NCBI RefSeq assembly: GCF_002887735.1
Contig: NZ_PKQP01000001.1
Span: 124,001 to 188,000 of the forward strand
Direction of reading: 5' to 3'
Origin: Stenotrophomonas bentonitica
GTDB lineage: Bacteria; Pseudomonadota; Gammaproteobacteria; Xanthomonadales; Xanthomonadaceae
DNA: 64,000 nucleotides
Each line of letters begins with the position of its first letter. Positions within the stretch are counted from its first letter, which is position 1. Positions 46,874 to 56,046 of the stretch are shown here, in pieces. Made by a program: the position numbers and the translations under genes. The notes beneath the pieces were generated by a model. That model was not told where the DNA came from. It saw nothing but the letters and a program-made list of their open reading frames with translations, and did no database searches.

Positions 46874-48745
46874 ATGCCCGCCTCCCCCGCTGCCGGTGCA
46901 CCCGGCCAGAAGAATCCCAGCCTGCGTGAGCGCGTCAATGCGATGCGCAACCTGCCCCCGTTCCTGCGCCAGGTCTGGCAGACCAGCCCCGGGCTGACCC
47001 TGGCCAGTCTCGGCCTGCGTGTGATCCGTGCCTTGCTGCCGGTGGCGATGCTCTATGTCGGCAAGTTGATCATCGATGCCGCCGTGCAGCTCAGCCAGCA
47101 TGATGCCGGCTTCCCGCCGTTCGGCGAGGCGCTGTCCAGTGGCCTGCTCAATCCCCTGCTGGGCCTGCTCGCGCTCGAGTTCGGCCTGGCGATGGCCTCG
47201 GACCTGCTCGGCCGCATGGTCAGCTACGCCGATACCCTGCTGTCGGAGCTGTTCACCAACGTCACCAGCGTGCGCTTGATGGAACACGCCGCCGAGCTGG
47301 ACCTGGAGGATTTCGAAGACCCCGACCTGCAGGACAAACTGGACCGGGCACGGCGCCAGACCATGGGCCGGATGAACCTGATGAGCCAGCTGTTCGGCCA
47401 GGTGCAGGACAGCATCACGGTGGCCAGCCTCGCGGTCGGCCTGATCGTGTACGCGCCGTGGTTGATCCTGCTGCTGGCGGTAGCACTGATCCCGGCCTTC
47501 ATCGGCGAATCGCACTTCAACGCAGCCGGCTACAGCCTCAACTTCCAGTGGACGCCCGAGCGCCGCCAGCTGGAGTACCTGCGCCAGATCGGGGCCAGCG
47601 TGGAGACCGCCAAGGAGGTGAAGATCTTCAACCTCCATCGCTTCCTGATCGATCGCTACAAACTACTCGCCGAGAAGTTCTATCTGGCCAACCGTGCGCT
47701 GGCCCGCAAGCGTGCGATCTGGGGCACGCTGCTGGCAGCACTCGGTACGCTGGGCTATTACGCCGCCTACGCCTACATCGCCTGGCGCACCGTGCGCGGC
47801 GATTTCTCGATCGGCGACCTCACCTTCCTGGCCGGCAGCTTCCTGCGCCTGCGCCAGCTGCTGGAAGGCCTGCTGATCGGCTTTTCACAGGTTGCCGGCC
47901 AGGCGCTGTACCTGGACGATCTGTTCTCGTTCTTCCAGATCGAACCGGAAATCCACTCGCGCCCGGATGCCATCGCCATCCCGCAGCCGATCACCCAGGG
48001 CTTCGTGTTCGAGAACGTCGGTTTCCGCTATCCCGACGCCGAAAGCTGGGCGGTGCGGCATCTGGATTTCGACCTGCGTGCCGGTGAAGTACTGGCGCTG
48101 GTGGGTGAGAACGGTGCCGGCAAAACCACCCTGGTCAAGCTGCTGGCCCGCCTGTACGACCCCGACGAAGGCCGCATCCTGCTCGATGGCCGCGACCTGC
48201 GCGATTACGACCTGGATGACCTGCGCGCCAACATGGGCGTGATCTTCCAGGACTTCGTGCGCTACAACCTCAGCGCCGGCGAGAACATCGGCGTCGGCCT
48301 GGTCGAGGCGATGGGCGACGACGCCCGCATCCGCGATGCCGCCCGGCGCGGCATGGCCGATGAGGTGATCGCCGGCCTCCCCGGTGGCTACGACCAGCTG
48401 ATCGGCCGCCGTTTCAAGATGGGCGTGGACCTGTCCGGTGGCCAGTGGCAGAAGATTGCGATCGCGCGGGCCTACATGCGCGATGCGCAGGTCATGATCC
48501 TGGATGAACCGACCGCGGCGCTGGATGCGCGCAGCGAGTTCGAGGTGTTCCAGCGCTTCAAGGAACTGTCCGACAACCGCACTGCGGTGCTGATCTCGCA
48601 CCGCTTTTCCTCGGTGCGCATGGCCGACCGTATCCTGGTGCTGGCCGGCGGCCGGATCGAGGCCAGCGGCACCCATGCCGAGCTGATGACCCAGGGCGGC
48701 CGGTATGCCGAACTGTTCGAACTGCAGGCGGCCGGTTACCGCTGA
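46874..48745 (+). CDS. ABC exporter with fused membrane and ATPase domains
   Basis: 623 residues. An N-terminal transmembrane domain of about six helices (VIRALLPVAMLYVGKLIID, ITVASLAVGLIVYAPWLILLL, ALGTLGYYAAYAYIAW) is followed by an ATPase domain. The ATPase has Walker A LVGENGAGKTTLVKL (about residue 416), signature DLSGGQWQKIAIARAY and Walker B VMILDEPTAALD. This is a half-transporter that should act as a homodimer at the inner membrane. The EDLEDFEDPDLQDKL-like coupling segment and an Asp-rich RDYDLDDLR are characteristic of the HlyB/MsbA-like group used for peptides or lipids. Substrate unknown. Confidence 0.92.
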   Translation: MPASPAAGAPGQKNPSLRERVNAMRNLPPFLRQVWQTSPGLTLASLGLRVIRALLPVAMLYVGKLIIDAAVQLSQHDAGFPPFGEALSSGLLNPLLGLLALEFGLAMASDLLGRMVSYADTLLSELFTNVTSVRLMEHAAELDLEDFEDPDLQDKLDRARRQTMGRMNLMSQLFGQVQDSITVASLAVGLIVYAPWLILLLAVALIPAFIGESHFNAAGYSLNFQWTPERRQLEYLRQIGASVETAKEVKIFNLHRFLIDRYKLLAEKFYLANRALARKRAIWGTLLAALGTLGYYAAYAYIAWRTVRGDFSIGDLTFLAGSFLRLRQLLEGLLIGFSQVAGQALYLDDLFSFFQIEPEIHSRPDAIAIPQPITQGFVFENVGFRYPDAESWAVRHLDFDLRAGEVLALVGENGAGKTTLVKLLARLYDPDEGRILLDGRDLRDYDLDDLRANMGVIFQDFVRYNLSAGENIGVGLVEAMGDDARIRDAARRGMADEVIAGLPGGYDQLIGRRFKMGVDLSGGQWQKIAIARAYMRDAQVMILDEPTAALDARSEFEVFQRFKELSDNRTAVLISHRFSSVRMADRILVLAGGRIEASGTHAELMTQGGRYAELFELQAAGYR

Positions 48746-48785
48746 AACCCAGGCACGACAGGCCTGTCCGGCCAGTCAATGAGAA

Positions 48786-48805
48786 TTTATCTCATTTGAG
48801 ATAAA
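48786..48805. promoter_or_regulatory. perfect palindrome before fpr, candidate operator
   Basis: TTTATCTCA-TT-TGAGATAAA, two exact 9-base arms. A third half-site TGAGA lies just left at 48779-48783, so three half-sites alternate in orientation. It is 35 bases before the ATG and AT-rich in a GC-rich genome. Confidence 0.6.
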
Positions 48806-48840
48806 CTAGACCCGACGAAACCGACCAGAACCCCACCCCC

Positions 48841-49620
48841 ATGTCTTCCGCTTTTGGCGCCGAAACGGTGCTTGAGGTCCGTCACTGGACCGACGCCTAC
48901 TTCAGCTTCACCACGACCCGCGACAGCGGCTTCCGCTTCGAGAACGGCCAGTTCGTGATGATCGGCCTGGAAACCGAAGCGCGCCCATTGCTGCGCGCGT
49001 ACTCCATCGCCAGTGCCAACTGGGAAGAAAACCTGGAGTTCTTCAGCATCAAGGTGCAGGACGGCCCGCTGACCTCGCGCCTGCAGCACATCAAGCCGGG
49101 CGACAAGGTGCTGGTCGGCAAGAAGCCTACCGGCACCCTGCTGATCAGCGACCTGCACCCGGGCAAGCACCTGTACCTGCTCGGCACCGGCACCGGCCTG
49201 GCGCCGTGGCTGTCGGTGATCAAGGACCCGGAAACCTATGAGCGCTTCGACAAGGTGATCCTCACCCACGGCGTGCGCTACGAAAAGGACCTGGCCTACC
49301 GCGACCTGTTCGAGAAGGAACTGCGCGAGCACGAGTTCCTCGGCGAGATGATCGGCGACAAGCTGCTTTACTACCCGGCCGTGACCCGCGAAGCCTTCCC
49401 CAACCAGGGCCGGCTGACCTCGTTGATGGAAAGCGGCGAGATGCAGAAGACCCTCGGCCTGCCGCCGCTGGATCCGGAAAACGACCGCGCCATGATCTGC
49501 GGCAGCCCGCAGATGCTGGCCGACCTGCGCACCGTGCTGGACAGCCGCGGCTTCCAGACCTCCCCGCGCATCGGCACCCCGGGCCACTACGTCTTCGAAC
49601 GCGCCTTCGTCGAAAAGTAA
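48841..49620 (+). CDS. fpr: ferredoxin/flavodoxin-NADP+ reductase
   Basis: 259 residues. The FAD-binding domain includes RPLLRAYSIASANWEENLEFFSIKV, and the NADP-binding domain includes YLLGTGTGLAPWLSVIKDPETYERFDKVILTHGVR and MICGSPQMLADLRTVLDSRGF. The end VFERAFVEK is typical of subclass I bacterial reductases. It moves electrons between NADPH and ferredoxin or flavodoxin for Fe-S repair and redox defence. Behind a conspicuous palindrome, so likely regulated by oxidative stress or iron. Confidence 0.96.
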   Translation: MSSAFGAETVLEVRHWTDAYFSFTTTRDSGFRFENGQFVMIGLETEARPLLRAYSIASANWEENLEFFSIKVQDGPLTSRLQHIKPGDKVLVGKKPTGTLLISDLHPGKHLYLLGTGTGLAPWLSVIKDPETYERFDKVILTHGVRYEKDLAYRDLFEKELREHEFLGEMIGDKLLYYPAVTREAFPNQGRLTSLMESGEMQKTLGLPPLDPENDRAMICGSPQMLADLRTVLDSRGFQTSPRIGTPGHYVFERAFVEK

Positions 49621-49666
49621 TCGCGGCGCTCGGCTCCGCCCGGCTGATCGACCAACCTGCGCGCCA

Positions 49667-49742
49667 GCCGGACAGAGCCCGGCTCTACGGGGCTGATTCG
49701 CCGACCGCGGCCCTGCCGCGTAGAGCCGACCCTTGGTCGGCT
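49667..49742. repeat. inverted pair of GTAG-type REP palindromes
   Basis: GTAGAGCCGACCCTTGGTCGG at 49720-49740 and an opposite copy at 49667-49688 (complement begins GTAGAGCCGGGCTCTG). Located between fpr and the thioredoxin-like gene. Confidence 0.8.
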
Positions 49743-49823
49743 CTCGCGGCAACGATCGCATTCACGTTGGGCTATATTCCGCGTCAGCCCGGCAACGGCC
49801 GGGCCTGACCTGGAGCCGTACCG

Positions 49824-50369
49824 ATGATCAGGAAGATCCGCCCCGCCCTCGCCTGCCTGCTGCTCGCCATGAGCCTGGCTGCCAGCGCCGCCGCGCCCGC
49901 AACGCCCTCACCGAAAGCCGGCGATATCCCGCCGCAGATCCTGGGCAAGGACCGCCAGGGCAATGTGGTGGACCTGGCCAGCCAGCGCGGCAAGGTCGTC
50001 ATCGTCACGTTCTGGGCCTCGTGGTGCGGACCGTGCCGCAAGGAACTGCCGATCCTGGGCCAGCTGCAGGAGGTCATCGGGCATGACGCGCTGCAGGTCT
50101 ACGCGGTGAACCTGAAGGAACCGCGCGCCGATTTCGCCGCCATCGCCCGCAGCCGCAAAGCCCCGCCACTGGACTACATCCACGACGCCAAGGGCGAGGT
50201 CAGCGACCAGTACGGCATCCAGACCATCCCGCACATGTTCATCATCGGCCACGACGGCAGCATCGCCGGCGTGCATCGCGGCTACTCCGAGCAGAGTCTG
50301 CCGAAAATCGTCGACGACATTCTCTCCCTCCTGCCCGAAGACGTGCGCAACCGGAAAGCAGGCGGCTGA
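49824..50369 (+). CDS. TlpA-like periplasmic thioredoxin
   Basis: 181 residues. A signal peptide ends around ASAAA, then a TlpA/ResA-type domain has the redox pair in WASWCGPCRKELPIL (Cys68, Cys71). A cis-Pro segment follows (IQTIPHMFIIGHDG). It probably maintains thiols or supplies reductant in the periplasm, for instance for cytochrome c assembly or the exported peroxidase at 2559. Its donor is not known. No cytochrome maturation genes are in the window. Confidence 0.9.
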   Translation: MIRKIRPALACLLLAMSLAASAAAPATPSPKAGDIPPQILGKDRQGNVVDLASQRGKVVIVTFWASWCGPCRKELPILGQLQEVIGHDALQVYAVNLKEPRADFAAIARSRKAPPLDYIHDAKGEVSDQYGIQTIPHMFIIGHDGSIAGVHRGYSEQSLPKIVDDILSLLPEDVRNRKAGG

Positions 50370-50384
50370 TTCCACCGCTGCGGT

Positions 50385-50493
50385 GTAGAGCCACGCCATG
50401 CGTGGCTGGAACGTTGGGCGAACCGGTGATGCGAGGAGCCGGCCAGCAGCCGGCACTACCGGGATCACGGAGCCGGGCAGAGCCCGGCGCTAC
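50385..50493. repeat. cluster of three GTAG-type REP palindromes
   Basis: GTAGAGCCACGCCATGCGTGG begins at 50385; opposite-strand copies lie at 50436-50459 and 50470-50493. The last one contributes its TAG (50490-50492) as the stop codon of the peroxidase gene on the minus strand. Confidence 0.85.
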
Positions 50494-50972
50494 GCCAGCG
50501 CCGCCTCAATGTCGCCGCGCAGCGACTCGGGCTTGCCGGTCGGTGCATAGCGCTGCAACACCCGCCCGTCGCGACCGACGAGGAACTTGCTGAAGTTCCA
50601 CTTGATCCCGCGCGTGCCCAGCACCCCGGCCTTCTCGGCCTTGAGCCACTGCCACAGCGGATCAGCGCCCGCGCCGTTGACCTCCACCTTGTCCGACATC
50701 AGGAAACTGACCCCATAGGTCAGCGAACAGAACTCCCCGATCTGCGCCGCATCGCCCGGCTCCTGGTGCCCGAACTGATCGCAGGGAAACCCGATCACCA
50801 CCAGCCCGCGCGGCCCGAATTCCCGCCACAACGCCTCCAGCCCCTCGTACTGCGGCGTGAAGCCACACTTGCTGGCCACATTGACCAGCAGCAACACCTT
50901 GCCCCGATACTGCGCCAACGCCTGTGGCTGGCCCGACAGATCCACGAACGGGAAATCGAAGGCAGTGGTCAT
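50490..50972 (-). CDS. glutathione peroxidase-like thiol peroxidase, cytoplasmic
   Basis: 160 residues without signal sequence. SKCGFTPQ carries the peroxidatic Cys36, FPCDQF keeps the tetrad Gln and an extra Cys, and KWNFSKFLV supplies Trp and Asn. It reduces hydroperoxides, most likely with thioredoxin. It is the paralogue of the exported enzyme at 2559-3167 but with the complete active-site set. Its stop codon is the TAG of a GTAG repeat. The ATG at 50972 begins the domain (MTTAFDFPFVDLSG). Confidence 0.93.
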   Translation of the reverse strand: MTTAFDFPFVDLSGQPQALAQYRGKVLLLVNVASKCGFTPQYEGLEALWREFGPRGLVVIGFPCDQFGHQEPGDAAQIGEFCSLTYGVSFLMSDKVEVNGAGADPLWQWLKAEKAGVLGTRGIKWNFSKFLVGRDGRVLQRYAPTGKPESLRGDIEAALA

Positions 50973-51036
50973 GGCAGAGGCTCCGGTGGAAAGGCCTCTC
51001 ATCTTAGCTCGCCCAGCGTATTCGGCCGGGTGGGCT

Positions 51037-51083
51037 GAGGAGCCGGCCGGTGGCCCGAGGAGCCGGCCAGCGGCCGGCACTAC
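51037..51083. repeat. GTAG-type REP palindrome plus degenerate copy
   Basis: An inverted copy (GAGCCGGCCAGCGGCCGGCA and on to CTAC) at 51060-51083 follows a shorter, imperfect piece GAGGAGCCGGCCGGTGGCCC from 51037. Located upstream of the peptidase gene. Confidence 0.75.
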
Positions 51084-51230
51084 GCCTCGGGACGGCAACG
51101 ACCGGGCTGGCTCTTGCAGTGGCCGCACCCTTCGCAATGCCCTGGCCTGGCCAAAACATGCCTTTCGACACAAGCCGCTCCCCAACGGCCCGGGTTACCC
51201 TCAAAGACTTGTCTGACCGGAGAATTCCCC

Positions 51231-53402
51231 TTGACCACCCGTCTTGCCCTCGCCGTCGCCGTGACCCTCGGCCTGGCCCTGCCCGCCTATTCCGCCACCG
51301 CCGCCACCCCGGCCGCGACCACCGCCCAGCAGGCCAACCCGTTCTTCGCCGACAGCCCGCTGCCGCTGCACTTCCCGCAGTTCGACAAGATCAAGGACAG
51401 CGACTTCGCGCCCGCCTTCGACGCCGGCATGGCCCAGCAGCTGAAGGAAGTCGAGGCGATCGCCAACAACAAGGCCAAGCCGACCTTCGACAACACCCTC
51501 ATCGCCCTGGAGAAGAGCGGTGAGACCCTGGACCGCGCCACCACCGTCTTCTTCAGCCTGGTCGGTGCCGACACCAACGACGCACGCAAGAAGCTGCAGG
51601 CCGACTACTCCGCCCGCTTCGCCGCGCACAGCGACGCGATCGCGCTGAACGGCAAGCTGTTTGCCCGCATCCAGAGCCTGTATGACACCCGCACCCAGCT
51701 CGGCCTCGACGCCGAAGGCGTGCGCCTGGTCGAGAAGTACTACGAGAGCTACGTCCGCGCCGGCGCCAAGCTGTCCGAAGCGGACAAGACCAAGCTCAAG
51801 GAAATGAACGCCGAGCTGGCCAACCTGGGCACCAAGTTCAGCCAGAACGTGCTGGCCGAAGTGAATGCCTCGGCGATCACCGTCGATGACGTCAAGGACC
51901 TGGACGGGCTCTCGCAGGAGCAGATCTCCGCCGCTGCCGAAGCCGCCAAGGCCCGTGGCCAGGACGGCAAGTACGTCATCACCCTGCTCAACACCACCGG
52001 CCAGCCGCCGCTGACCAACCTGGCCAACCGCGCCCTGCGCCAGAAGATCTACGAAGCCTCCATCACCCGCGGCAGCCGCGGCGGTGAGTACGACAACACC
52101 GCCCTGGTCTCGCGCATCATGCAGCTGCGTGCCGACAAGGCCAAGCTGATGGGCTTTGCGAACTTCGCCGCCTACAACCTGACCAACCAGACCGCCAAGA
52201 CCCCCGAAGCGGTCAACGCCATGCTCGGCCAGCTCGCCCCGGCCGCCGTCGCCAACGCCAAGCGCGAAGCCGCCGACCTGCAGGCGATGATCGACAAGGA
52301 GCAGAAGGCCGCCGGCAAGCCCACCTTCAAGCTGGAAGCCTGGGACTGGGCGTTCTACAGCGAGAAGGTCCGCCAGGCCAAGTACAACTTCGACGAATCC
52401 CAGCTCAAGCCGTACTTCGAAATGAAGAACGTGCTCGAAAACGGCGTCTTCCACGCCGCCCAGCTGGAGTTCGGCCTGACCTTCAAGCAGCGTACCGACC
52501 TGCCGGTCTACCACGACGACGTCACCGTCTATGACGTGTTCGATGCCGACGGCAGCCAGCTGGCGATCTTCATCTTCGACCCGTACGCACGCGCCTCCAA
52601 GCGCGGCGGTGCGTGGATGAACTCGTACGTCTCGCAGTCCGAGCTGACCGGCTTCAAGCCGGTGGTCGCCAACCACCTCAACATCCCCAAGCCGCCGGCC
52701 GGCAAGCCGACCCTGCTGACCTGGGATGAAGTGACCACCACCTTCCACGAATTCGGCCACGCCCTGCACGGCATGTTCTCGAACGTGAAGTACCCCTACT
52801 TCTCGGGCACCTCGGTGCCGCGCGACTTCGTCGAGTTCCCCTCGCAGGTCAACGAGATGTGGGCCGATGACCCGGTCATCCTGAAGAACTACGCCAAGCA
52901 CTACCAGAACGGCACGGCCATGCCGCAGGCCCTGCTCGACAAGGTCGTCGCCGCCGCCAAGTTCAACCAGGGCTTTGCCACCACCGAATACCTCGGTGCG
53001 GCCATGCTCGACCAGCGCTGGCACCAGATCGGTCCGGACCAGGTCCCGGCCGCCAAGGACGTGATGAAGTTCGAAGCCGAGGCCCTGGCCAAGGACGGCA
53101 TCTTCTACGCGCCGGTCCCGCCGCGCTACAAGACCCCGTACTTCAGCCACATCATGGGCGGCTATTCGGCCGGCTACTACGCCTACATCTGGTCTGAAGT
53201 GCTCGACGCCAACACCCAGAAGTGGTTCCGCGAAAACGGCGGCCTGAGCCGCAAGAACGGCGATCACTTCCGCCAGACCCTGCTTTCCAAGGGCGGCAGC
53301 GTGGATGCAATGGAACTGTTCCAGAACTTCGCCGGCCATGCCCCGCAGATCGAGCCGCTGCTCGAAAAGCGCGGCCTGACCTCGGGTGACGGCAAGAAGT
53401 AA
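51231..53402 (+). CDS. dcp: M3 family metallopeptidase (peptidyl-dipeptidase Dcp-like), exported
   Basis: 723 residues from a TTG preceded by GGAG at eight bases. The product starts with a signal peptide (RLALAVAVTLGLALPAYSATA). The zinc motif HEFGH is at residues 506-510 (TTTFHEFGHALHGMFSNV), with the third ligand region FVEFPSQVNEMW after it. KRGGAWMNSYVSQ and the C-terminal HIMGGYSAGYYAYIWSEVLDA are typical of Dcp/oligopeptidase A. It cleaves short peptides, removing dipeptides from the C-terminus. With a signal it should work in the periplasm, unlike E. coli Dcp which is chiefly cytoplasmic. Confidence 0.92.
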   Translation: MTTRLALAVAVTLGLALPAYSATAATPAATTAQQANPFFADSPLPLHFPQFDKIKDSDFAPAFDAGMAQQLKEVEAIANNKAKPTFDNTLIALEKSGETLDRATTVFFSLVGADTNDARKKLQADYSARFAAHSDAIALNGKLFARIQSLYDTRTQLGLDAEGVRLVEKYYESYVRAGAKLSEADKTKLKEMNAELANLGTKFSQNVLAEVNASAITVDDVKDLDGLSQEQISAAAEAAKARGQDGKYVITLLNTTGQPPLTNLANRALRQKIYEASITRGSRGGEYDNTALVSRIMQLRADKAKLMGFANFAAYNLTNQTAKTPEAVNAMLGQLAPAAVANAKREAADLQAMIDKEQKAAGKPTFKLEAWDWAFYSEKVRQAKYNFDESQLKPYFEMKNVLENGVFHAAQLEFGLTFKQRTDLPVYHDDVTVYDVFDADGSQLAIFIFDPYARASKRGGAWMNSYVSQSELTGFKPVVANHLNIPKPPAGKPTLLTWDEVTTTFHEFGHALHGMFSNVKYPYFSGTSVPRDFVEFPSQVNEMWADDPVILKNYAKHYQNGTAMPQALLDKVVAAAKFNQGFATTEYLGAAMLDQRWHQIGPDQVPAAKDVMKFEAEALAKDGIFYAPVPPRYKTPYFSHIMGGYSAGYYAYIWSEVLDANTQKWFRENGGLSRKNGDHFRQTLLSKGGSVDAMELFQNFAGHAPQIEPLLEKRGLTSGDGKK

Positions 53403-53430
53403 GCGTCCGCCTCAACGACGTGCGCAACGA

Positions 53431-53463
53431 AAAACGCCCGGCACCGCCGGGCGTTTTTTTCGT
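53431..53463. terminator. rho-independent terminator between dcp and cfa
   Basis: ACGCCCGGC (53434-53442) pairs with GCCGGGCGT (53446-53454), preceded by A residues and followed by a run of T. Usable from both sides for the convergent genes. Confidence 0.93.
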
Positions 53464-53477
53464 GCCGCCAGCTCATC

Positions 53478-54596
53478 TCACCGTGGCGCTACGTAGCCTC
53501 CAGGCACGCCATTGGGCGACAACACCAGCTGCCACAACTGTGCGTGCCGGCAGCGGAAACTCGCCATCGAACCGGCCAGATAGAACCGCCACATCCGGCG
53601 GAACCGTTCGTCATACCACTGCGCATCCAGGCGCGGCCACGCCGCCTCGATGTTGGCCCGCCACGCCTGCAGGGTCCGGTCGTAATCGGTGCCGAAGTTG
53701 TGCCAGTCCTCCAGCACGAACACCCCTTCGAACGCGTCGGTCACCTGCGCCGCCGAGGGCAGCATCGAGTTCGGGAAGATGTACTTTGCGATCCACGGAT
53801 CGGTGCGATGCCGCGACAGATTGCTGCCGATCGAATGCAGCAGGAACAATCCTTCCGGCCGCAGGCAGCGCCGCGCCATCTCGAAGTACCCGCGATAGTT
53901 CTTGTCGCCCACGTGCTCGAACATCCCCACCGACAGGATCGCGTCGAAGGACTCCTCCACGTCGTGGTAGTCCTGCAACCGTATCTCGACCGGCAACCCC
54001 GCGCACAACTGCCGCGCATAGTCCGCCTGCTCCTGCGAGATCGTCACGCCGACGCCGGAGACGCCATAGCGCTCGGCCGCGAACTTCAGCGCCTCGCCCC
54101 ACCCGCAGCCGATATCCAGAATGCGCTGGCCGGGGCGCAGGCCCAGCTTGCGGCAGATCAGATCGAGCTTGGCCTCCTGCGCCGTGTCCAGGTCCGCAGC
54201 TTCGCGCCAGTAACCGCAGCTGTAGACCAGCCGCTGGCCGAGCATCGCCTCGTACAGATCATTGCCCAGGTCGTAATGGCGACGGCCGACCTCGAAACTG
54301 CCGGCGCCGGCCTGCAGATTGAACACCCGCGCCTTGATCGCATCGGCCAGATCGCGCCAGCCGTGCACGCGTTCGTCCAGATGCGCCTGCATCAGATGAA
54401 AGAGGAAGTCGTCCAGCGCGCGGGCATCCCACTGCCCGTCCATGTAACTCTCGCCCAGGCCCAGCGAGCCCTGGGCCATGACCCGTGCATAGAAGCGCGG
54501 GTCGTGCACCGTGATGTCCTGCGGCTGGTCACCGCCAACGGTGACCCCCGCTTCGTGCAGCAACCCCGTGACCCGTCGTTGCAGCCCAGCGTCCAC
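53478..54596 (-). CDS. cfa: cyclopropane-fatty-acyl-phospholipid synthase family protein
   Basis: 372 residues from a GTG with GGAGG upstream. The SAM-binding motif ILDIGCGWGEALKFAAERYG and the preceding HYDLGNDLYEAMLG and YSCGYW are characteristic of Cfa, as are FDAILSVGMFEHVG and YIFPNSMLPS. It would add a methylene group from SAM across double bonds of membrane phospholipids. Slightly shorter than E. coli Cfa (382). It begins 14 bases after the DUF3298 lipoprotein gene, forming a unit with it. Confidence 0.93.
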   Translation of the reverse strand: MDAGLQRRVTGLLHEAGVTVGGDQPQDITVHDPRFYARVMAQGSLGLGESYMDGQWDARALDDFLFHLMQAHLDERVHGWRDLADAIKARVFNLQAGAGSFEVGRRHYDLGNDLYEAMLGQRLVYSCGYWREAADLDTAQEAKLDLICRKLGLRPGQRILDIGCGWGEALKFAAERYGVSGVGVTISQEQADYARQLCAGLPVEIRLQDYHDVEESFDAILSVGMFEHVGDKNYRGYFEMARRCLRPEGLFLLHSIGSNLSRHRTDPWIAKYIFPNSMLPSAAQVTDAFEGVFVLEDWHNFGTDYDRTLQAWRANIEAAWPRLDAQWYDERFRRMWRFYLAGSMASFRCRHAQLWQLVLSPNGVPGGYVAPR

Positions 54597-54610
54597 ATCG
54601 CCTCCGTCGA

Positions 54611-55465
54611 TCAGCCCCGGGCGAACAACCCCGCGACATCCTGACCCACGTGCGGCACCAGCACGGCGGCCGGGACGTCCACGGTCTGCGTGCCGTCCGA
54701 GTACGGCCCTACCTGGTAGGGCGGGAACACGAAGCGTATCGCAGAGATGCGTCCGTCGGAACCGGTCAGCGGCTGGAACTGGCTGAAGTTGTCCGCGCTG
54801 GGCCCGGTGCCATCGGCGATCATCCGGCTGGCGTTGCGCAGGGACTCCTGCATCTGCGCCGGCTCCATCTCATCGCCGCTCAGGCGCGTGGCCACGCGTT
54901 CGCGCAGCTGGTCGGCCACGTAGTCGCTGATCGCCTTCCAGCCCCTGGCATCGGCCACCAGCTTGTCGGCGGTCAGCATCTGCTGCTGCTCCGGCAGCCA
55001 TACGAAGCGCGCCACCAGCGGCTCACCGTGGGCGCCACCGGTGTAACGGCTGCCATCGGCGGTCACCACCACCAGCTGCGGCGTCTCCAGCACCTTCTCG
55101 AAGGTCAGCGAGAGCTCGTAGGGCATGGTCGGCTTGTCGTTGCCCAGCCCGTCCAGCGCCTGCTGCAGCTCGGCCCGGGCGCTGTCGGCATAGCTGCCCA
55201 GCGTCTTGGCCAGGCCCGGATACCGCGCGATGTCCGGCGGATAGGTAATCCCGACCACCGCCTGCGGCGAGGTCTCGATCACGTCGCGCAGCTCGACCGG
55301 CGCATCCGGCGTCGCCGCCGGTGCAGCCGGTTCGACGGCGGTATCGGCCGCTGCCACCGGCGCCTGTGCGTCACCGTCGCGCTTGCAGCCTGCCACCACC
55401 ACCAAGCCCATAGCCAAGGCCAACGCGCTGGTGCGCAGCGCGCAACGGTTTCCTGCGATGTTCAT
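54611..55465 (-). CDS. DUF3298-type lipoprotein
   Basis: 284 residues with a lipoprotein signal (TSALALAMGLVVVAGC). An Ala/Pro linker is followed by a DUF4163/DUF3298 (RsiV-like) domain with YELSLTFEKVLETPQLVVVTADG, SRYTGGAHGEP and the C-terminal IRFVFPPYQVGPYSDGTQTVDVP. In RsiV such domains bind lysozyme, so an envelope or peptidoglycan-related role is possible. The gene lies directly upstream of cfa. Confidence 0.88.
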   Translation of the reverse strand: MNIAGNRCALRTSALALAMGLVVVAGCKRDGDAQAPVAAADTAVEPAAPAATPDAPVELRDVIETSPQAVVGITYPPDIARYPGLAKTLGSYADSARAELQQALDGLGNDKPTMPYELSLTFEKVLETPQLVVVTADGSRYTGGAHGEPLVARFVWLPEQQQMLTADKLVADARGWKAISDYVADQLRERVATRLSGDEMEPAQMQESLRNASRMIADGTGPSADNFSQFQPLTGSDGRISAIRFVFPPYQVGPYSDGTQTVDVPAAVLVPHVGQDVAGLFARG

Positions 55466-55530
55466 CCTGAAATCCCCTTGTTGTAACCCACCATCATGAT
55501 CGGCCATCCCTGAAGCATGACCCGCTGCCC

Positions 55531-55833
55531 TCATCGGACCAGCAGGTCGTCGTACTCCTCGTGCCGCTGCAGGAACGCTTCGGCGTACGCGCAGGCAGGC
55601 ACTACCTTGAATCTGTGTTCGCGCGCGTAGCGCAGCGCCACCTTGGTCAACTCACCGGCCACGCCGCGTCCGGCGATCGGCTCGGGCACCTCGGTGTGGG
55701 TGATGATCATCCGCTTGCGCTTGATCTGGTAATCCAGCAGCGCCAGATGCCCTTTGACCCGGGCCTGGAACCGGTGATGGGCCAGATCGTGCTCCACCTC
55801 GTAAGCCAGTCCGGGCGGCGTGACCGAAGCCAT
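55531..55833 (-). CDS. small GNAT (YjdJ/Gcn5-related) N-acetyltransferase
   Basis: 100 residues. A single-domain GNAT of the YjdJ/NATD1 type: ALLDYQIKRKRMIITHTEVPEPIAGRGVAGEL contains the acetyl-CoA loop, and VVPACAYAEAFLQRHEEYDDLL is the conserved C-terminus. Substrate not known. It ends 65 bases before the lipoprotein gene on the same strand. Confidence 0.9.
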   Translation of the reverse strand: MASVTPPGLAYEVEHDLAHHRFQARVKGHLALLDYQIKRKRMIITHTEVPEPIAGRGVAGELTKVALRYAREHRFKVVPACAYAEAFLQRHEEYDDLLVR

Positions 55834-55991
55834 GAGCGGTGTCTCCTGCGGCGACTGCAGCGATAGTGCGCAGCCGGCCGCCATGATCGCGTGAAGCCTG
55901 AACAGGGGCAAGCAGCGACGTGGCGCGTCACATCCGGCCCTAAAGGCTGGAGCCGCCACGCCGATATCGGATCCGGACAGGGCGTAAGAGC

Positions 55992-56006
55992 TGGCATGGC
56001 TTTTGC
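55992..56006 (+). promoter_or_regulatory. sigma-54 (-24/-12) promoter
   Basis: TGGCATG-GCTT-TTGC, matching TGGCACG-N4-TTGC with one change and correct GG/GC spacing of 12 bases. Transcription would begin near 56018, about 29 bases before the 59-residue gene. Confidence 0.65.
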
Positions 56007-56046
56007 GAAGACCTGCCTGCACGCACCCGCTCTTCCGGAGGTCCGC

